A stretch of 64,000 bases of DNA from contig URXG01000001.1 in assembly GCA_900551715.1 (NCBI GenBank), positions 50,726 to 114,725 on the forward strand, in the 5' to 3' direction. A program made the position numbers and the translations under genes. Each line of letters starts with the position of its first letter. Positions within the stretch are counted from its first letter, which is position 1. Source of the stretch: an uncultured Blautia sp. GTDB lineage: Bacteria > Bacillota > Clostridia > Lachnospirales > Lachnospiraceae. Below, in pieces: positions 8,665 to 16,817 of this stretch. The notes beneath the pieces are model-generated. The model ran no database searches and was not told where the DNA came from. It saw only the letters and a program-made list of their open reading frames with translations.

Positions 8665-9069
8665 TTAATCAAATTCTACCGGTCCTTCTCTGTAGGGAAT
8701 CTTCACTGCGATCCATGGATAAGAAGGTTCTCCTCCCTTTTCGCTTTCAGAAGGTCCTATGAGTTTTGTTGCAAAAAAGGTGGCATTGGATGATACGGAA
8801 AGGTCTGTCACCTGGATGCTGTATCCTCCACTCATCTGCCGCCCATATCCTTTGATAAGATACATTTCATCTCCACGCTGATATGCCATCTGAAATTCTT
8901 TTTCTTTTTTCTCTTCGATCAGTGCTGCTGCCTCTTCCGGAAGCTGTTGTTTTTCCACTACTGTATATTTCAGGGGTTTTCTGTCAGCCTCTTTTATTTT
9001 TACCATTCTGCACCCTTCCAACAGAAAGGTCAGGAGCAGAAGGCAAAGGATCGTTCCGATTTTTTTCAT
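8665..9069 (-). CDS. Lipoprotein with PrcB C-terminal-like domain
   Basis: A 134-residue protein with an N-terminal lipoprotein signal (hydrophobic LCLLLLTFLLEGC, Cys20 as the lipidated residue). Its C-terminal half (YLIKGYGRQMSGGYSIQV and IAVKIPYREGPV) resembles the PrcB C-terminal domain found in bacterial surface or secreted proteins of uncertain role. It precedes sipL by 19 bases on the same strand and may be cotranscribed, so a sporulation or envelope role is possible but not shown. Confidence 0.72.
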   Translation of the reverse strand: MKKIGTILCLLLLTFLLEGCRMVKIKEADRKPLKYTVVEKQQLPEEAAALIEEKKEKEFQMAYQRGDEMYLIKGYGRQMSGGYSIQVTDLSVSSNATFFATKLIGPSESEKGGEPSYPWIAVKIPYREGPVEFD

Positions 9070-9200
9070 TCTGTTTTCTCATCCTTCAGTGTCTCATTAT
9101 TCAGTATTTATTTTATGCAGAGAAGAAAAGATTTATTGCAACTGTTTTTATAAATTGGTACAATTATAAAAATGGAATAAATTATAGAAAGGAAAATATT

Positions 9201-9947
9201 ATGATCCGCTTCATACTTGTTGCTGTCACTGTCATTGGTTTCCTGATCCTGTCCATTCCTCTCCTGATCATCGAATGGATCATCGGTAAATTTTCTCCCC
9301 GGGCAAAAGAGATCAGTTCCCTCAGGATCATCCAGGCAGTTTTTAAATTTATCCTGTGGGAAGCCGGAACCAAAGTGACCATCATCGGGGAAGAAAATGT
9401 CCCCAAAGATACACCTGTCCTCTATATTGGAAATCACCGCAGTTATTTTGACATTGTACTCAGCTACAGCCGCTGCCCTATCCGTACCGGCTATATAGCA
9501 AAAAAAGAAATGGAACGTTATCCACTTCTTTCTAACTGGATGCGTTATCTCCACTGTCTGTTCCTGGACCGTAAGGACATCAAACAGGGGCTGAAAACCA
9601 TCCTGGCAGCTATTGATAAAGTCAAATCCGGTATTTCTATCTGTATCTTCCCAGAAGGCACACGAAATAAAAATGAGGATGAAACAGAGCTTCTTCCATT
9701 CCATGAGGGAAGTTTCAAAATCGCCAGCAAATCCGGCTGTGCTATTATTCCAATGTCCATGAATAATACTGCTGAGATTTTTGAGGCACATTTCCCGAAG
9801 ATCAAATCCACCCATGTTGTTCTGGAGTATGGGAAACCGATTTATGTGAAAGATCTTTCCAGAGAAGATCAGAAACATCTGGGAGAGTATACCAGTAAGA
9901 TTATTAAAGAAACCATTGAAAAAAACAAATCCAGGATCCCCGCATAG
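9201..9947 (+). CDS. plsC: 1-acyl-sn-glycerol-3-phosphate acyltransferase (PlsC family)
   Basis: Membrane-bound acyltransferase of phospholipid synthesis, adding the second acyl chain to lysophosphatidic acid. An N-terminal hydrophobic segment (residues 3-28) is followed by the catalytic HX4D motif as His79-RSYF-Asp84 and by the substrate-binding FPEGTR near residue 150. Length 248 is typical. The ATG at 9201 has GAAAGGAAAA upstream; the open frame extending left to 8883 overlaps the divergent lipoprotein gene and is not used. Confidence 0.9.
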   Translation: MIRFILVAVTVIGFLILSIPLLIIEWIIGKFSPRAKEISSLRIIQAVFKFILWEAGTKVTIIGEENVPKDTPVLYIGNHRSYFDIVLSYSRCPIRTGYIAKKEMERYPLLSNWMRYLHCLFLDRKDIKQGLKTILAAIDKVKSGISICIFPEGTRNKNEDETELLPFHEGSFKIASKSGCAIIPMSMNNTAEIFEAHFPKIKSTHVVLEYGKPIYVKDLSREDQKHLGEYTSKIIKETIEKNKSRIPA

Positions 9948-9968
9948 GAGAAATAGGGTTTGTTTAAG

Positions 9969-10051
9969 ACAGAAGGCTGTGAAAGAATATAGTGTTGTGT
10001 GGGGATGCCTGATGCACGACAAATTCTATATTTCTTGCCGCAGCCTTCTGT
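9969..10051 (+). terminator. Long imperfect hairpin between convergent genes, possible terminator
   Basis: ACAGAAGGCTG (9969-9979) pairs with CAGCCTTCTGT (10041-10051). Inside, AAGAATATAG pairs with CTATATTTCTT with one bulge, and GTTGTG with CACGAC using a wobble, giving an about 83-base rod. It follows plsC and lies before the convergent collagen-like gene. The T run after it (GTTTTC) is short, so a terminator is likely but other structured RNA roles are possible. Confidence 0.5.
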
Positions 10052-10097
10052 TTTCATATTCTCATATTTTAATCTCCCAGCTTACACCGGGACTTCT

Positions 10098-10610
10098 TTA
10101 TGCCAGTAATCCGGCAGCTCTCATATTAGCCAGCAGTAAATTAAACTGATTCACTACATCTTCCAGATTTGTTGCATTCGCCACAGCAGCAGCAGGTGTC
10201 ACTGTACCTGTGGGACCGGTTGGTCCAGTTGGACCCGTTGGACCTGTGGCACCTACCGAACCATCTGCCCCCACTAAACCTGTAGCTCCGGTTGGTCCTG
10301 TCGGTCCGGTGGCTCCTGTCACTCCCTGAATTCCCTGAGGCCCGGTGGCTCCTGTCACTCCCTGGCTTCCCTGAGGTCCGGTAGCTCCTGTCACTCCCTG
10401 GATTCCCTGAGGTCCGGTGGCTCCTGTCACTCCCTGGATTCCCTGAGGTCCGGCTGGCCCCTGAATTCCCTGTAACCCCTGTGGCCCCTGAGGACCTGTA
10501 GATCCCGGGCAGCCTCTTGGCCCCATAGGTCCTGCAGGTCCGGGACAACCACAGTTACAACAGCTCTGGCTCTGACAGTCAGATTCTCTGTTTTTCCTGA
10601 AAAAATCCAT
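10098..10610 (-). CDS. Collagen-like GXY repeat protein, probable exosporium/spore surface
   Basis: A 170-residue BclA-like protein. The N-terminus (residues 1-22) is Cys-rich (SCCNCGCPG), residues about 22-135 are uninterrupted Gly-X-Y triplets with many GXT units, and the C-terminus ([32 protein letters not shown] pattern, beginning at about residue 138) resembles the trimerising tail of clostridial collagen-like spore proteins. There is no signal peptide, as expected for mother-cell-made spore surface proteins. The neighbouring glycosyltransferase is a candidate for glycosylating its threonines. Location on spores is an inference from family and context. Confidence 0.82.
   Translation of the reverse strand: MDFFRKNRESDCQSQSCCNCGCPGPAGPMGPRGCPGSTGPQGPQGLQGIQGPAGPQGIQGVTGATGPQGIQGVTGATGPQGSQGVTGATGPQGIQGVTGATGPTGPTGATGLVGADGSVGATGPTGPTGPTGPTGTVTPAAAVANATNLEDVVNQFNLLLANMRAAGLLA
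10308..10451 (-). repeat. Four tandem 36-bp repeats inside the collagen-like gene
   Basis: Residues 54-101 of the collagen-like protein are four copies of [12 protein letters not shown], one copy having Ser for Ile. At DNA level the units are 36 bases and nearly identical (GTCACTCCCTG recurs). Such in-frame arrays change copy number easily, so the length of the collagen stalk may vary between strains. Confidence 0.85.
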
Positions 10611-10685
10611 ATCTATACTCCCAGTTAAGTTTTTTCACTATTTAAAATATGCAAGATCATATCTTACCGTTCCCTTCATTTACCG

Positions 10686-11750
10686 TCAGTTTTCAAAATA
10701 CTGCTGATTTCTTAAAAACGCTGCACCATAAGGCTTATATTTTCCTGCCAGTCTGTGATATTTCAGGGCTTTTCTCAAATCCCCCATCCAGTACCAGCAG
10801 ACACTTAACTGAACACAGGGAATATATCCATAACAATCTTTTTCTGTAAACGCACCTTCCTTCATTCTCTCCGGTACCTGCAGAGCATTTCTGTACCAGA
10901 ACTCCGCCTGTTCCCATCTTCTTCTGGCAAAAAAATGCTGCCCTATATCACAGCAGAGTTCACTGGAAGGCTGTCTGTAAGTAAGACCTCGATAAAGAAA
11001 TTCCAGAGCTGTTCCATCCTTCTTCATTTCATAACAACATTTCGCTGCCAATCTGCAGGCTTCCACCTGATTTTCCACAAAGCCTTCCGGTAAACTTAAG
11101 AATTTCAGAAAGTTATCCACAGCTTCCCCATATTCTTTGTGATAGAACAACTCTCGCCCATAATAAAATCTGTCTCTGGCAGAAAATGTTTCGCCGTCTT
11201 TTTCCATTAATTTGTATATTGAGAGATTCCTCCTGGAATATACTGTCTTTATACTGTGATGCTCTATTTCACAGTCCAGATATTCAACCCTGCCCTTTGC
11301 TTCTATTGCTTCATGCACCCTGCCCTTCCACAGAAATCCTTTCCTGTTTTTCACAATCCTCTCTCGATAATAGACAAGAGTTGGATTTCTTTTCTCATCA
11401 AAAGCTACCACATATCTGAGCATCAGTACATCCTCTGAACCATCTGCTTCTGCTTTCCAGTGTATCAGCTTCGCTGCTTCCTCTTCTCTGATAATGTCAT
11501 CTGCATCAAGCCACATACAATAATCCATGGTTGCTTTTGAAAAAGAAAAATTTCGTGCCAGAGAAAAGTCATCCTGCCATTTCTGGTCAAATATTTTTGC
11601 ACCATATCTTCTGGCAATTTCTTTTGTCCCATCTGTAGAACCAGTATCTACTATGATAATCTCATCTGTAATATCTTTCGCAGAATCCAGACACCTGCCA
11701 AGTACTTTTTCTTCATTTTTTACGATCATGCAAAGGCTTATTGTGGTCAT
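10686..11750 (-). CDS. Family 2 glycosyltransferase with C-terminal TPR repeats
   Basis: A 354-residue cytoplasmic enzyme. Residues 1-90 form a GT-A fold (SLCMIVKNEE, IVDTGSTDGT, and the LDADD metal-binding DXD). Residues about 190-340 contain helical TPR-like repeats (RFYYGRELFYHKEYGEAVDNF and similar). The ATG at 11750 has GGAGG 5 bases upstream; a GTG two codons earlier overlaps that site and is rejected. It lies 75 bases upstream of the collagen-like gene on the same strand. Similar SunS-like and exosporium glycosyltransferases modify proteins, so the collagen protein is a plausible acceptor (inference). Confidence 0.82.
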   Translation of the reverse strand: MTTISLCMIVKNEEKVLGRCLDSAKDITDEIIIVDTGSTDGTKEIARRYGAKIFDQKWQDDFSLARNFSFSKATMDYCMWLDADDIIREEEAAKLIHWKAEADGSEDVLMLRYVVAFDEKRNPTLVYYRERIVKNRKGFLWKGRVHEAIEAKGRVEYLDCEIEHHSIKTVYSRRNLSIYKLMEKDGETFSARDRFYYGRELFYHKEYGEAVDNFLKFLSLPEGFVENQVEACRLAAKCCYEMKKDGTALEFLYRGLTYRQPSSELCCDIGQHFFARRRWEQAEFWYRNALQVPERMKEGAFTEKDCYGYIPCVQLSVCWYWMGDLRKALKYHRLAGKYKPYGAAFLRNQQYFEN

Positions 11751-11907
11751 CTGCACCTCCCCTGCTTATAAATCCGAAAATTTTCTTTATCCATACAAAA
11801 AAAGGTACCATAAAACAGATTTTCCTTTCTCTGTCCTTATGATACCTTATGATATTAACCCCAGAATATGTCAGCGACTCCCAACGCTGAAAATTCTTTT
11901 ATTTTCT

Positions 11908-13143
11908 TTATCCGATATGCGCTGCCCCTACTGCACGAATATCCATAGGATATACATTATCTCTGCCTACATATCTGGAAATATACTCTACATAATTATC
12001 CATTTCTGCTTCCGGCAAAATTGTTGCGATCACACCTGCAAATCCACCACCATGAACTCTGCAGATACCTCCCTGGATCTTATTCAGGAAAAGCTGTGTC
12101 AGTGCCAGCATAAGAGAAATCTTCTGCTCATGGCAGTTCTGAAGAGAATAACAGTTCTGAAGAAGTTCCCAGGAAGAATTACCAGATTCATCCATCAGTT
12201 TCATAAATTTCTCATAATCTTCTTTTCCGATAGCTTCTGAGGCATCTTCCACACGTCTTGTTTCTTCAAAGAAATGAATGGCACGAAGAACAGCTCTGTC
12301 ATCTTCAATCTCATTCACATGTTTCAGAAGTTCTTCCAAAGTAGATTCATGAAGAAGTTCAACACCAAGTGCTTTGGCTGCTGCCTTCATCTCTGCCGGA
12401 ATCTCAGAATACTCCTGGCTGAGATCAGCATGACCTTTTCCTGTATTGACGATCACCAGTCTGTGACCAAATTTTCCAAATGAGAAATCCAGTTTGCTGT
12501 ATTCCAGGTTATTGCGGTCTGCAAAATTAAAAAGTACCGGACCACCTACTGCACAGGCCATCTGATCCATCATTCCGGAGGCTTTATCCCAGTAAACATT
12601 CTCTGCATACTGACCTATTTTTGCATAATCATTGTATGTCATCTTTCCTTCATTAAAGAAATAATCAATCATTGTACAGATCAGCATTTCAAAAGAAGCG
12701 GAAGAACTTACGCCCGCTGCTGCAATAACGTTCGTGCTTACATAAGCATCAAATCCTGCTGCTTTGAATCCGTTTTTCTGTGCTCCCTCCATCATACCTG
12801 CTACCAGTGCCGGAGTACCTTTTTGGTAGTTTTTTTTGCTGAGTTTACTCAGATCTACTACAATCTCATCTCTGTATCCTTCGCTTGTAATACGGATCAC
12901 ATCTGTTCCATTGGGTGCTGCTGCTCCTACAGTATCCAGGTTGATACTTCCGGCAATAACTTTGCCTCCATTGTGGTCTACATGGTTACCAATGATCTCG
13001 GTTCTTCCCGGTGATGTAAAGTATTCTGCATGATCATGTTTATAAATCTCTGCAAATTTTTCCCCAAGGTGTGTAAAACGTGCACTGCTTTTTTCTGTTT
13101 CCCCATAGATTTTCTGAAGATTCTCTTTTTCTGGTAAATTCAT
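11908..13143 (-). CDS. galK: Galactokinase (GHMP family)
   Basis: Phosphorylates galactose at C1 in the Leloir pathway. The signature PGRTEIIGNHVDHNGG (near residues 45-60) differs slightly from the canonical GRxNLIGEHxDY. AAAGVSSSASFE is the ATP-binding loop and VHGGGFAGV is the C-terminal GHMP motif. Length 411 fits. The start is supported by AGGAGAAGG. No galT or galE is adjacent. A divergent AraC gene 170 bases away could regulate it. Another GHMP sugar kinase specificity cannot be excluded. Confidence 0.82.
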   Translation of the reverse strand: MNLPEKENLQKIYGETEKSSARFTHLGEKFAEIYKHDHAEYFTSPGRTEIIGNHVDHNGGKVIAGSINLDTVGAAAPNGTDVIRITSEGYRDEIVVDLSKLSKKNYQKGTPALVAGMMEGAQKNGFKAAGFDAYVSTNVIAAAGVSSSASFEMLICTMIDYFFNEGKMTYNDYAKIGQYAENVYWDKASGMMDQMACAVGGPVLFNFADRNNLEYSKLDFSFGKFGHRLVIVNTGKGHADLSQEYSEIPAEMKAAAKALGVELLHESTLEELLKHVNEIEDDRAVLRAIHFFEETRRVEDASEAIGKEDYEKFMKLMDESGNSSWELLQNCYSLQNCHEQKISLMLALTQLFLNKIQGGICRVHGGGFAGVIATILPEAEMDNYVEYISRYVGRDNVYPMDIRAVGAAHIG

Positions 13144-13249
13144 TTTCCTTCTCCTGTCTTAAAATTTGTTCACGAAATGTTATCATATCTTTATTATAAC
13201 ATCCATTTTCTGTATTACCTTAATTAATCTGCGTAAAAAAAGTAAAATC

Positions 13250-13279
13250 TTGCGTTTTGTCAACCATTTCGTTTATAAT
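13250..13279 (+). promoter_or_regulatory. Candidate sigma-A promoter for the AraC gene
   Basis: TTGCGT (13250-13255) and TATAAT (13274-13279) are separated by 18 bases and lie 34 bases upstream of the AraC start. No operator could be assigned. Confidence 0.5.
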
Positions 13280-13313
13280 AAAGGTAATTTCCTGCATAAT
13301 ATGGAGGTATCCC

Positions 13314-14195
13314 ATGCAGATTATTACAAATCAGTTCCAGAAAGAACAGAAGAAACATGGAAATGACCATTTCCCTTTTCTGGTCAGTTATCAGAGACTG
13401 TCCGAATATGACTATGGATCTTTTATGCTTCACTGGCATCCGGAAATTGAGATCACTTATGTACAGAGTGGATCTATGTGTTACAAAGTCAATAATCAGA
13501 CTTATCATCTCCGAGAAGGTGATATTATTTTTAACAACTCCAATGCTCTGCACTCCGGAGCCATGGAAAATCATATGGACTGTGCCTATATTCCCATCAC
13601 CTTTGACCCCAGGCTGATTTATGGTTTTTTTCAAAGTACTATCTGTACCAGATATGTAGATCCCATTATCCAGAATCCCTCTGTCAGTGCCATACATATC
13701 GATCAGTCTCAGCCCTGGCATGAAACTTTCCGGGATCGGATGCTGGAAGTCATAGATCTGGACAAAAAACGCCCGGATTTTTATGAACTGGATATTTCTA
13801 TCCGAATACAAATCATGTGGCGACTGCTGGCAGGTCACCTTCCTCTTCAGTCAGTACCTGCTGCAGCAGATCTGGTAGAATATGACCGGATCAAAAAAAT
13901 TATTTCCTACATCGAACAGAATTACATGAACAAGATTACTTTGAAAGACATTTCCAGCCTTATACATCTCTGTGAAAGTGAATGTACCAGACTGTTCAAA
14001 CGACATATGAATACGACCCTTTTTTCCTTTCTTCAGGAATATCGTATCGAGCGAAGCCTGGAGTACCTGAACACCGGCGAAGCCATAAGCCTTGTGGCAG
14101 AGAAAGCAGGATTTGGAGATTCCAATTATTACTCGAAAGTTTTTAATCGAATCAAAGGTTGCAGCCCCAGAGAATACCGAAAACAGCATAAATAA
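13314..14195 (+). CDS. AraC family transcriptional regulator with cupin sensor domain
   Basis: A 293-residue regulator. The N-terminal cupin (HWHPEIEITYVQSG, LREGDIIFNNSNALHSG) probably binds a sugar. The C-terminal 100 residues carry the two AraC helix-turn-helices (KITLKDISSLIHLCESECTRLFKRH and ISLVAEKAGFGDSNYYSKVFNRIKGCSPREYRKQ parts). The ATG at 13314 has GGAGG 6 bases upstream. It is divergent from galK and convergent with the carbohydrate operon ending at 14348, so either could be its target. Confidence 0.92.
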   Translation: MQIITNQFQKEQKKHGNDHFPFLVSYQRLSEYDYGSFMLHWHPEIEITYVQSGSMCYKVNNQTYHLREGDIIFNNSNALHSGAMENHMDCAYIPITFDPRLIYGFFQSTICTRYVDPIIQNPSVSAIHIDQSQPWHETFRDRMLEVIDLDKKRPDFYELDISIRIQIMWRLLAGHLPLQSVPAAADLVEYDRIKKIISYIEQNYMNKITLKDISSLIHLCESECTRLFKRHMNTTLFSFLQEYRIERSLEYLNTGEAISLVAEKAGFGDSNYYSKVFNRIKGCSPREYRKQHK

Positions 14196-14267
14196 AGAAA
14201 TTTGTGGAAGCCTTGGTGATATTTTTACGGCAGGAGTATCCTTCTTCCGTCCTTCACCACGCCACAT

Positions 14268-14302
14268 AAAAAAGGCAGGTCCGGATATTCTCCTTTCCTG
14301 CC
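14268..14302 (-). terminator. Terminator of the nine-gene carbohydrate operon
   Basis: On the minus strand GGCAGG pairs with CCTGCC and is followed by TTTTTT (rc of 14268-14273). It lies about 46 bases after the aldolase stop. Confidence 0.75.
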
Positions 14303-14347
14303 ATTTCTCATATCTTTTATCTTCTTTTTATTTTTTATTTTCTATCT

Positions 14348-15199
14348 TCAGAATTTCGACAGCTTCAGCTTCTCTTCCAGATACTTACACAGCCTTGCCT
14401 GCACAAACTCCGGAACTTCCAACATCTTCAGCGGTTTGTCATTCCCCTCCATCATATGTACATATTCCTGAATTGCGTCATAATATACTCCCAGGAATTC
14501 TGTACCTACATTAAATTTATTAATACCCTTACGGAAAGCAATCTCCAGCTGATCATGAGGGATGCCGCTACCGCCATGAAGAACAAGAGGAACATCGGTA
14601 GCAGCATTGATTTCTTCCAGTCTCTGGATATCCAGATGAGGAGTTTCCACATAAACACCATGAGCATTTCCGATAGCAATCGTCAGAGAATCGATCTTCG
14701 TCTCTTCACAGAACTTTGCTGCTGCATCTGCCTTGGTGTAATAATCTGATTTATCACCATCGCAGTCCTGAGCCAGACCTACATGTCCGATCTCCGCCTC
14801 AACATCAGCTCCCAGAATATGCGCCGTCTCTGTCACCTTCTTTGTAAGAGCAATATTCTCTTCCAGGCTGTATGCAGAGCCGTCGATCATAACGGAATTA
14901 AATCCCTTTTTAATAGAAGTAATAACAGAATCATAATCATAACTGTGATCCAGGTGAAGTCCCACAGGTACCTTTACAGATTCTGCCAGCTCTTTTACCA
15001 TTTCCGCAAATCCATGAACATTCATGGTGTTATTCTGCTCATAATGTTCCGGCAAAAGCATAACCAGTACAGGAGTGTTTGTTTTTTCCGCAGTCTTTAC
15101 TACGGAATAAGCCATATTGTAATCGGTACAGATAAAGGAAATTACCGCTGTATTGCTTTCATCTGCCATTTTTAATATTGTACTGACTCTTTCTAACAT
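14348..15199 (-). CDS. Class II fructose-bisphosphate/ketose-bisphosphate aldolase
   Basis: Zinc-dependent aldolase of the FbaA/GatY/KbaY superfamily, cleaving a ketose bisphosphate to DHAP and an aldehyde. HLDHSYDYD holds the catalytic Asp and zinc His (GLHLDHS), EAEIGHVG carries the second site, and LHGGSGIP is the phosphate-binding loop. Length 283 is standard. The ATG at 15199 has AGGAGG 8 bases upstream (a TTG two codons before is rejected). It is the last gene of the operon, 12 bases after dhaL. Fructose, tagatose or another ketose bisphosphate are all possible substrates. Confidence 0.88.
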   Translation of the reverse strand: MLERVSTILKMADESNTAVISFICTDYNMAYSVVKTAEKTNTPVLVMLLPEHYEQNNTMNVHGFAEMVKELAESVKVPVGLHLDHSYDYDSVITSIKKGFNSVMIDGSAYSLEENIALTKKVTETAHILGADVEAEIGHVGLAQDCDGDKSDYYTKADAAAKFCEETKIDSLTIAIGNAHGVYVETPHLDIQRLEEINAATDVPLVLHGGSGIPHDQLEIAFRKGINKFNVGTEFLGVYYDAIQEYVHMMEGNDKPLKMLEVPEFVQARLCKYLEEKLKLSKF

Positions 15200-15211
15200 T
15201 CTCAATTCCTC

Positions 15212-15850
15212 CTATTGTTCATAGATTGTCAAATAAAACCCCTGAAACCAGAAACTTACAGACACAGCTCCCGGATCTGGCAGTCCCAGAGTTTTTTCTT
15301 TAAAATTCTTGCTTCTGCCTACTCTTGACCGGAGATTTTTGCAGTCCTCCACTCCCTGAAGTGCAGCTCTGTAGCCTCTTTCCAGAACTTCTGTTATATC
15401 TTCTGTCTCAGAAGCTGCTTTTTTCATTTCCACACATGCCGGGTACAGAGCATCCAGCATGGTTTTCTGACCAGGTTTTGATTTACCTCTTCTTTCGATT
15501 GCCTGCTCTCCGTCATAAAAATAATCTGCAAGCTGTGGTGCTGTCACATATTCCTGATGTCCCAGCCGGTCAATACCTCCCAGAAACATAGTCCCAAAAA
15601 TAATCCCAGAAGCACCGCCCATGGTTCTGATCAGTTCTATACTGACTGCATAACAGAGATCATCTATATATTTGTACTCATTAGACACCAGAAGTCTCAC
15701 CAGAGCTTCACAGCCCCTTTTCATGCCCTCTCCATGGTCACCATCACCGATCACAGAATCAATCTCTGTAAGATAAGGTTCTTTTTTTATGATCAGGCTG
15801 GCACTTTTCAGAAACATCTTCTGCAAAACATCTGCATTTAATTTTTCCAT
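15212..15850 (-). CDS. DhaL-type dihydroxyacetone kinase subunit
   Basis: The nucleotide-binding DAK2-type subunit. The metal/ADP motif EIDSVIGDGDHGEGMKRG has the three Asp residues that hold Mg-nucleotide in DhaL, and TMGGASGIIFG and KSKPGQKTMLDAL are further family motifs. At 212 residues it is a complete stand-alone subunit. RBS AGGAGGGG is 10 bases upstream. It follows the DhaK-like gene by 16 bases. Because its partner lacks catalytic histidines, the transfer reaction carried out by the pair is uncertain. Confidence 0.88.
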   Translation of the reverse strand: MEKLNADVLQKMFLKSASLIIKKEPYLTEIDSVIGDGDHGEGMKRGCEALVRLLVSNEYKYIDDLCYAVSIELIRTMGGASGIIFGTMFLGGIDRLGHQEYVTAPQLADYFYDGEQAIERRGKSKPGQKTMLDALYPACVEMKKAASETEDITEVLERGYRAALQGVEDCKNLRSRVGRSKNFKEKTLGLPDPGAVSVSFWFQGFYLTIYEQ

Positions 15851-15866
15851 GATCTCTCAGCCCCTC

Positions 15867-16817
15867 CTATATCACATAGCCATATCCACTTACCGGTGAA
15901 ATATATTTTTCCATTTCTTCATCACAGGAAATCAGACTGAGCATACAGCCCTTTCCCGGAAAAACATCAAAATAAGTTCCTGCTCCACAGCCACAGATCT
16001 GGATCTCTCTTTTCTCCAGCTGTCTGGCTGCTGCTTCCAGAAGCACCATGCTTTCTGTGAAACCTACGTCACAATGTTTGTTTACAGAAAGATAAACCGG
16101 TGATTCTTTCCACTGATCCAGCTCTGACATAAGGATTTCTACAGCATCACTGAACATCTGATCTACTGATTCAAAAGGTTCTTCTTTTACTGCCGGTTCC
16201 CCGGAAAATCCTTCTCCCAGATAAACCCTATTATCTCTCACATTCAGTGCTATAGATCTGAGCCGGCTGTTGGCTTTCTGTGCCAGTGTGCTGAGCTGCT
16301 CCAGATCATAACCATCCCTGGCTGCCCCTGCACAGATCTTGCATACCTGCCCAATACCATGAAGTCCACCCCTGTTTTCTGCAGGTTCCCCTTCACAGCT
16401 TAAGATATCATCAGAAATGCAGCACATGGAAGCCTTAATTCCATCATGGGCAAGAAGCTCCACTGCCATATCATTATTAAGATAATCCCCCATATAGTGA
16501 TTGGTAAGGAAGAGAACTCCCTTACCACAGTCAATGGCTTTTGCCATTTCATAAAGTACATATGCATTGGGCGCACTGTCAAAATTACCATGAACTATGG
16601 CATCTGCCAGTCCTTCCTCTGCAAAGCCACTCCACATAGGGCCATAGCCGCCGCCACCGTTTACAATGATTCTCACCTGATTTTCAGGAAGGTTATTGCG
16701 ATAAAGACCATAGCCATATTCGGAAGGCAGTCTTGTATATTTGCCGGGGCAGGCTCTCATGATGCCATTCAAAGCCTCATCAAGAGCACTTTCCCTGGAA
16801 TTCCAAAATCTTATCAA
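15867..16817 (-). CDS. DhaK-like protein lacking both catalytic histidines
   Basis: Clearly related to the dihydroxyacetone-binding subunit DhaK (LTNHYMGDYLNNDMA, GLHGIGQVCKICAGAA) and of near-normal length, 316 residues. In active DhaK the loop GGGSGHEP and the motif GIHGEP provide the two catalytic/covalent histidines. Here the first reads GGGGYGPMW (residues 54-62) and the second GEGFSGEP with Ser205 at the His position. The start is taken as TTG at 16817, where TTGA overlaps the upstream permease stop and gives LIRFWNSRE like the family N-terminus; the frame upstream to 16871 lies inside the permease gene. Substrate and activity unknown. Confidence 0.82.
   Translation of the reverse strand: MIRFWNSRESALDEALNGIMRACPGKYTRLPSEYGYGLYRNNLPENQVRIIVNGGGGYGPMWSGFAEEGLADAIVHGNFDSAPNAYVLYEMAKAIDCGKGVLFLTNHYMGDYLNNDMAVELLAHDGIKASMCCISDDILSCEGEPAENRGGLHGIGQVCKICAGAARDGYDLEQLSTLAQKANSRLRSIALNVRDNRVYLGEGFSGEPAVKEEPFESVDQMFSDAVEILMSELDQWKESPVYLSVNKHCDVGFTESMVLLEAAARQLEKREIQICGCGAGTYFDVFPGKGCMLSLISCDEEMEKYISPVSGYGYVI

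Noticed and set aside
8883..9200. Upstream extension of the plsC frame by 106 codons
   Set aside because: It runs over the divergent lipoprotein gene and lacks a ribosome site, while 9201 has one and starts the membrane segment typical of the family.
9108..10022. A 304-codon minus-strand frame opposite plsC
   Set aside because: Antisense shadow of an acyltransferase with intact motifs; no recognisable domain.
10308..10451. Regular 36-bp repeats that could suggest a CRISPR array
   Set aside because: There are no unique spacers; the units are contiguous, in frame, and encode Gly-X-Y collagen triplets.
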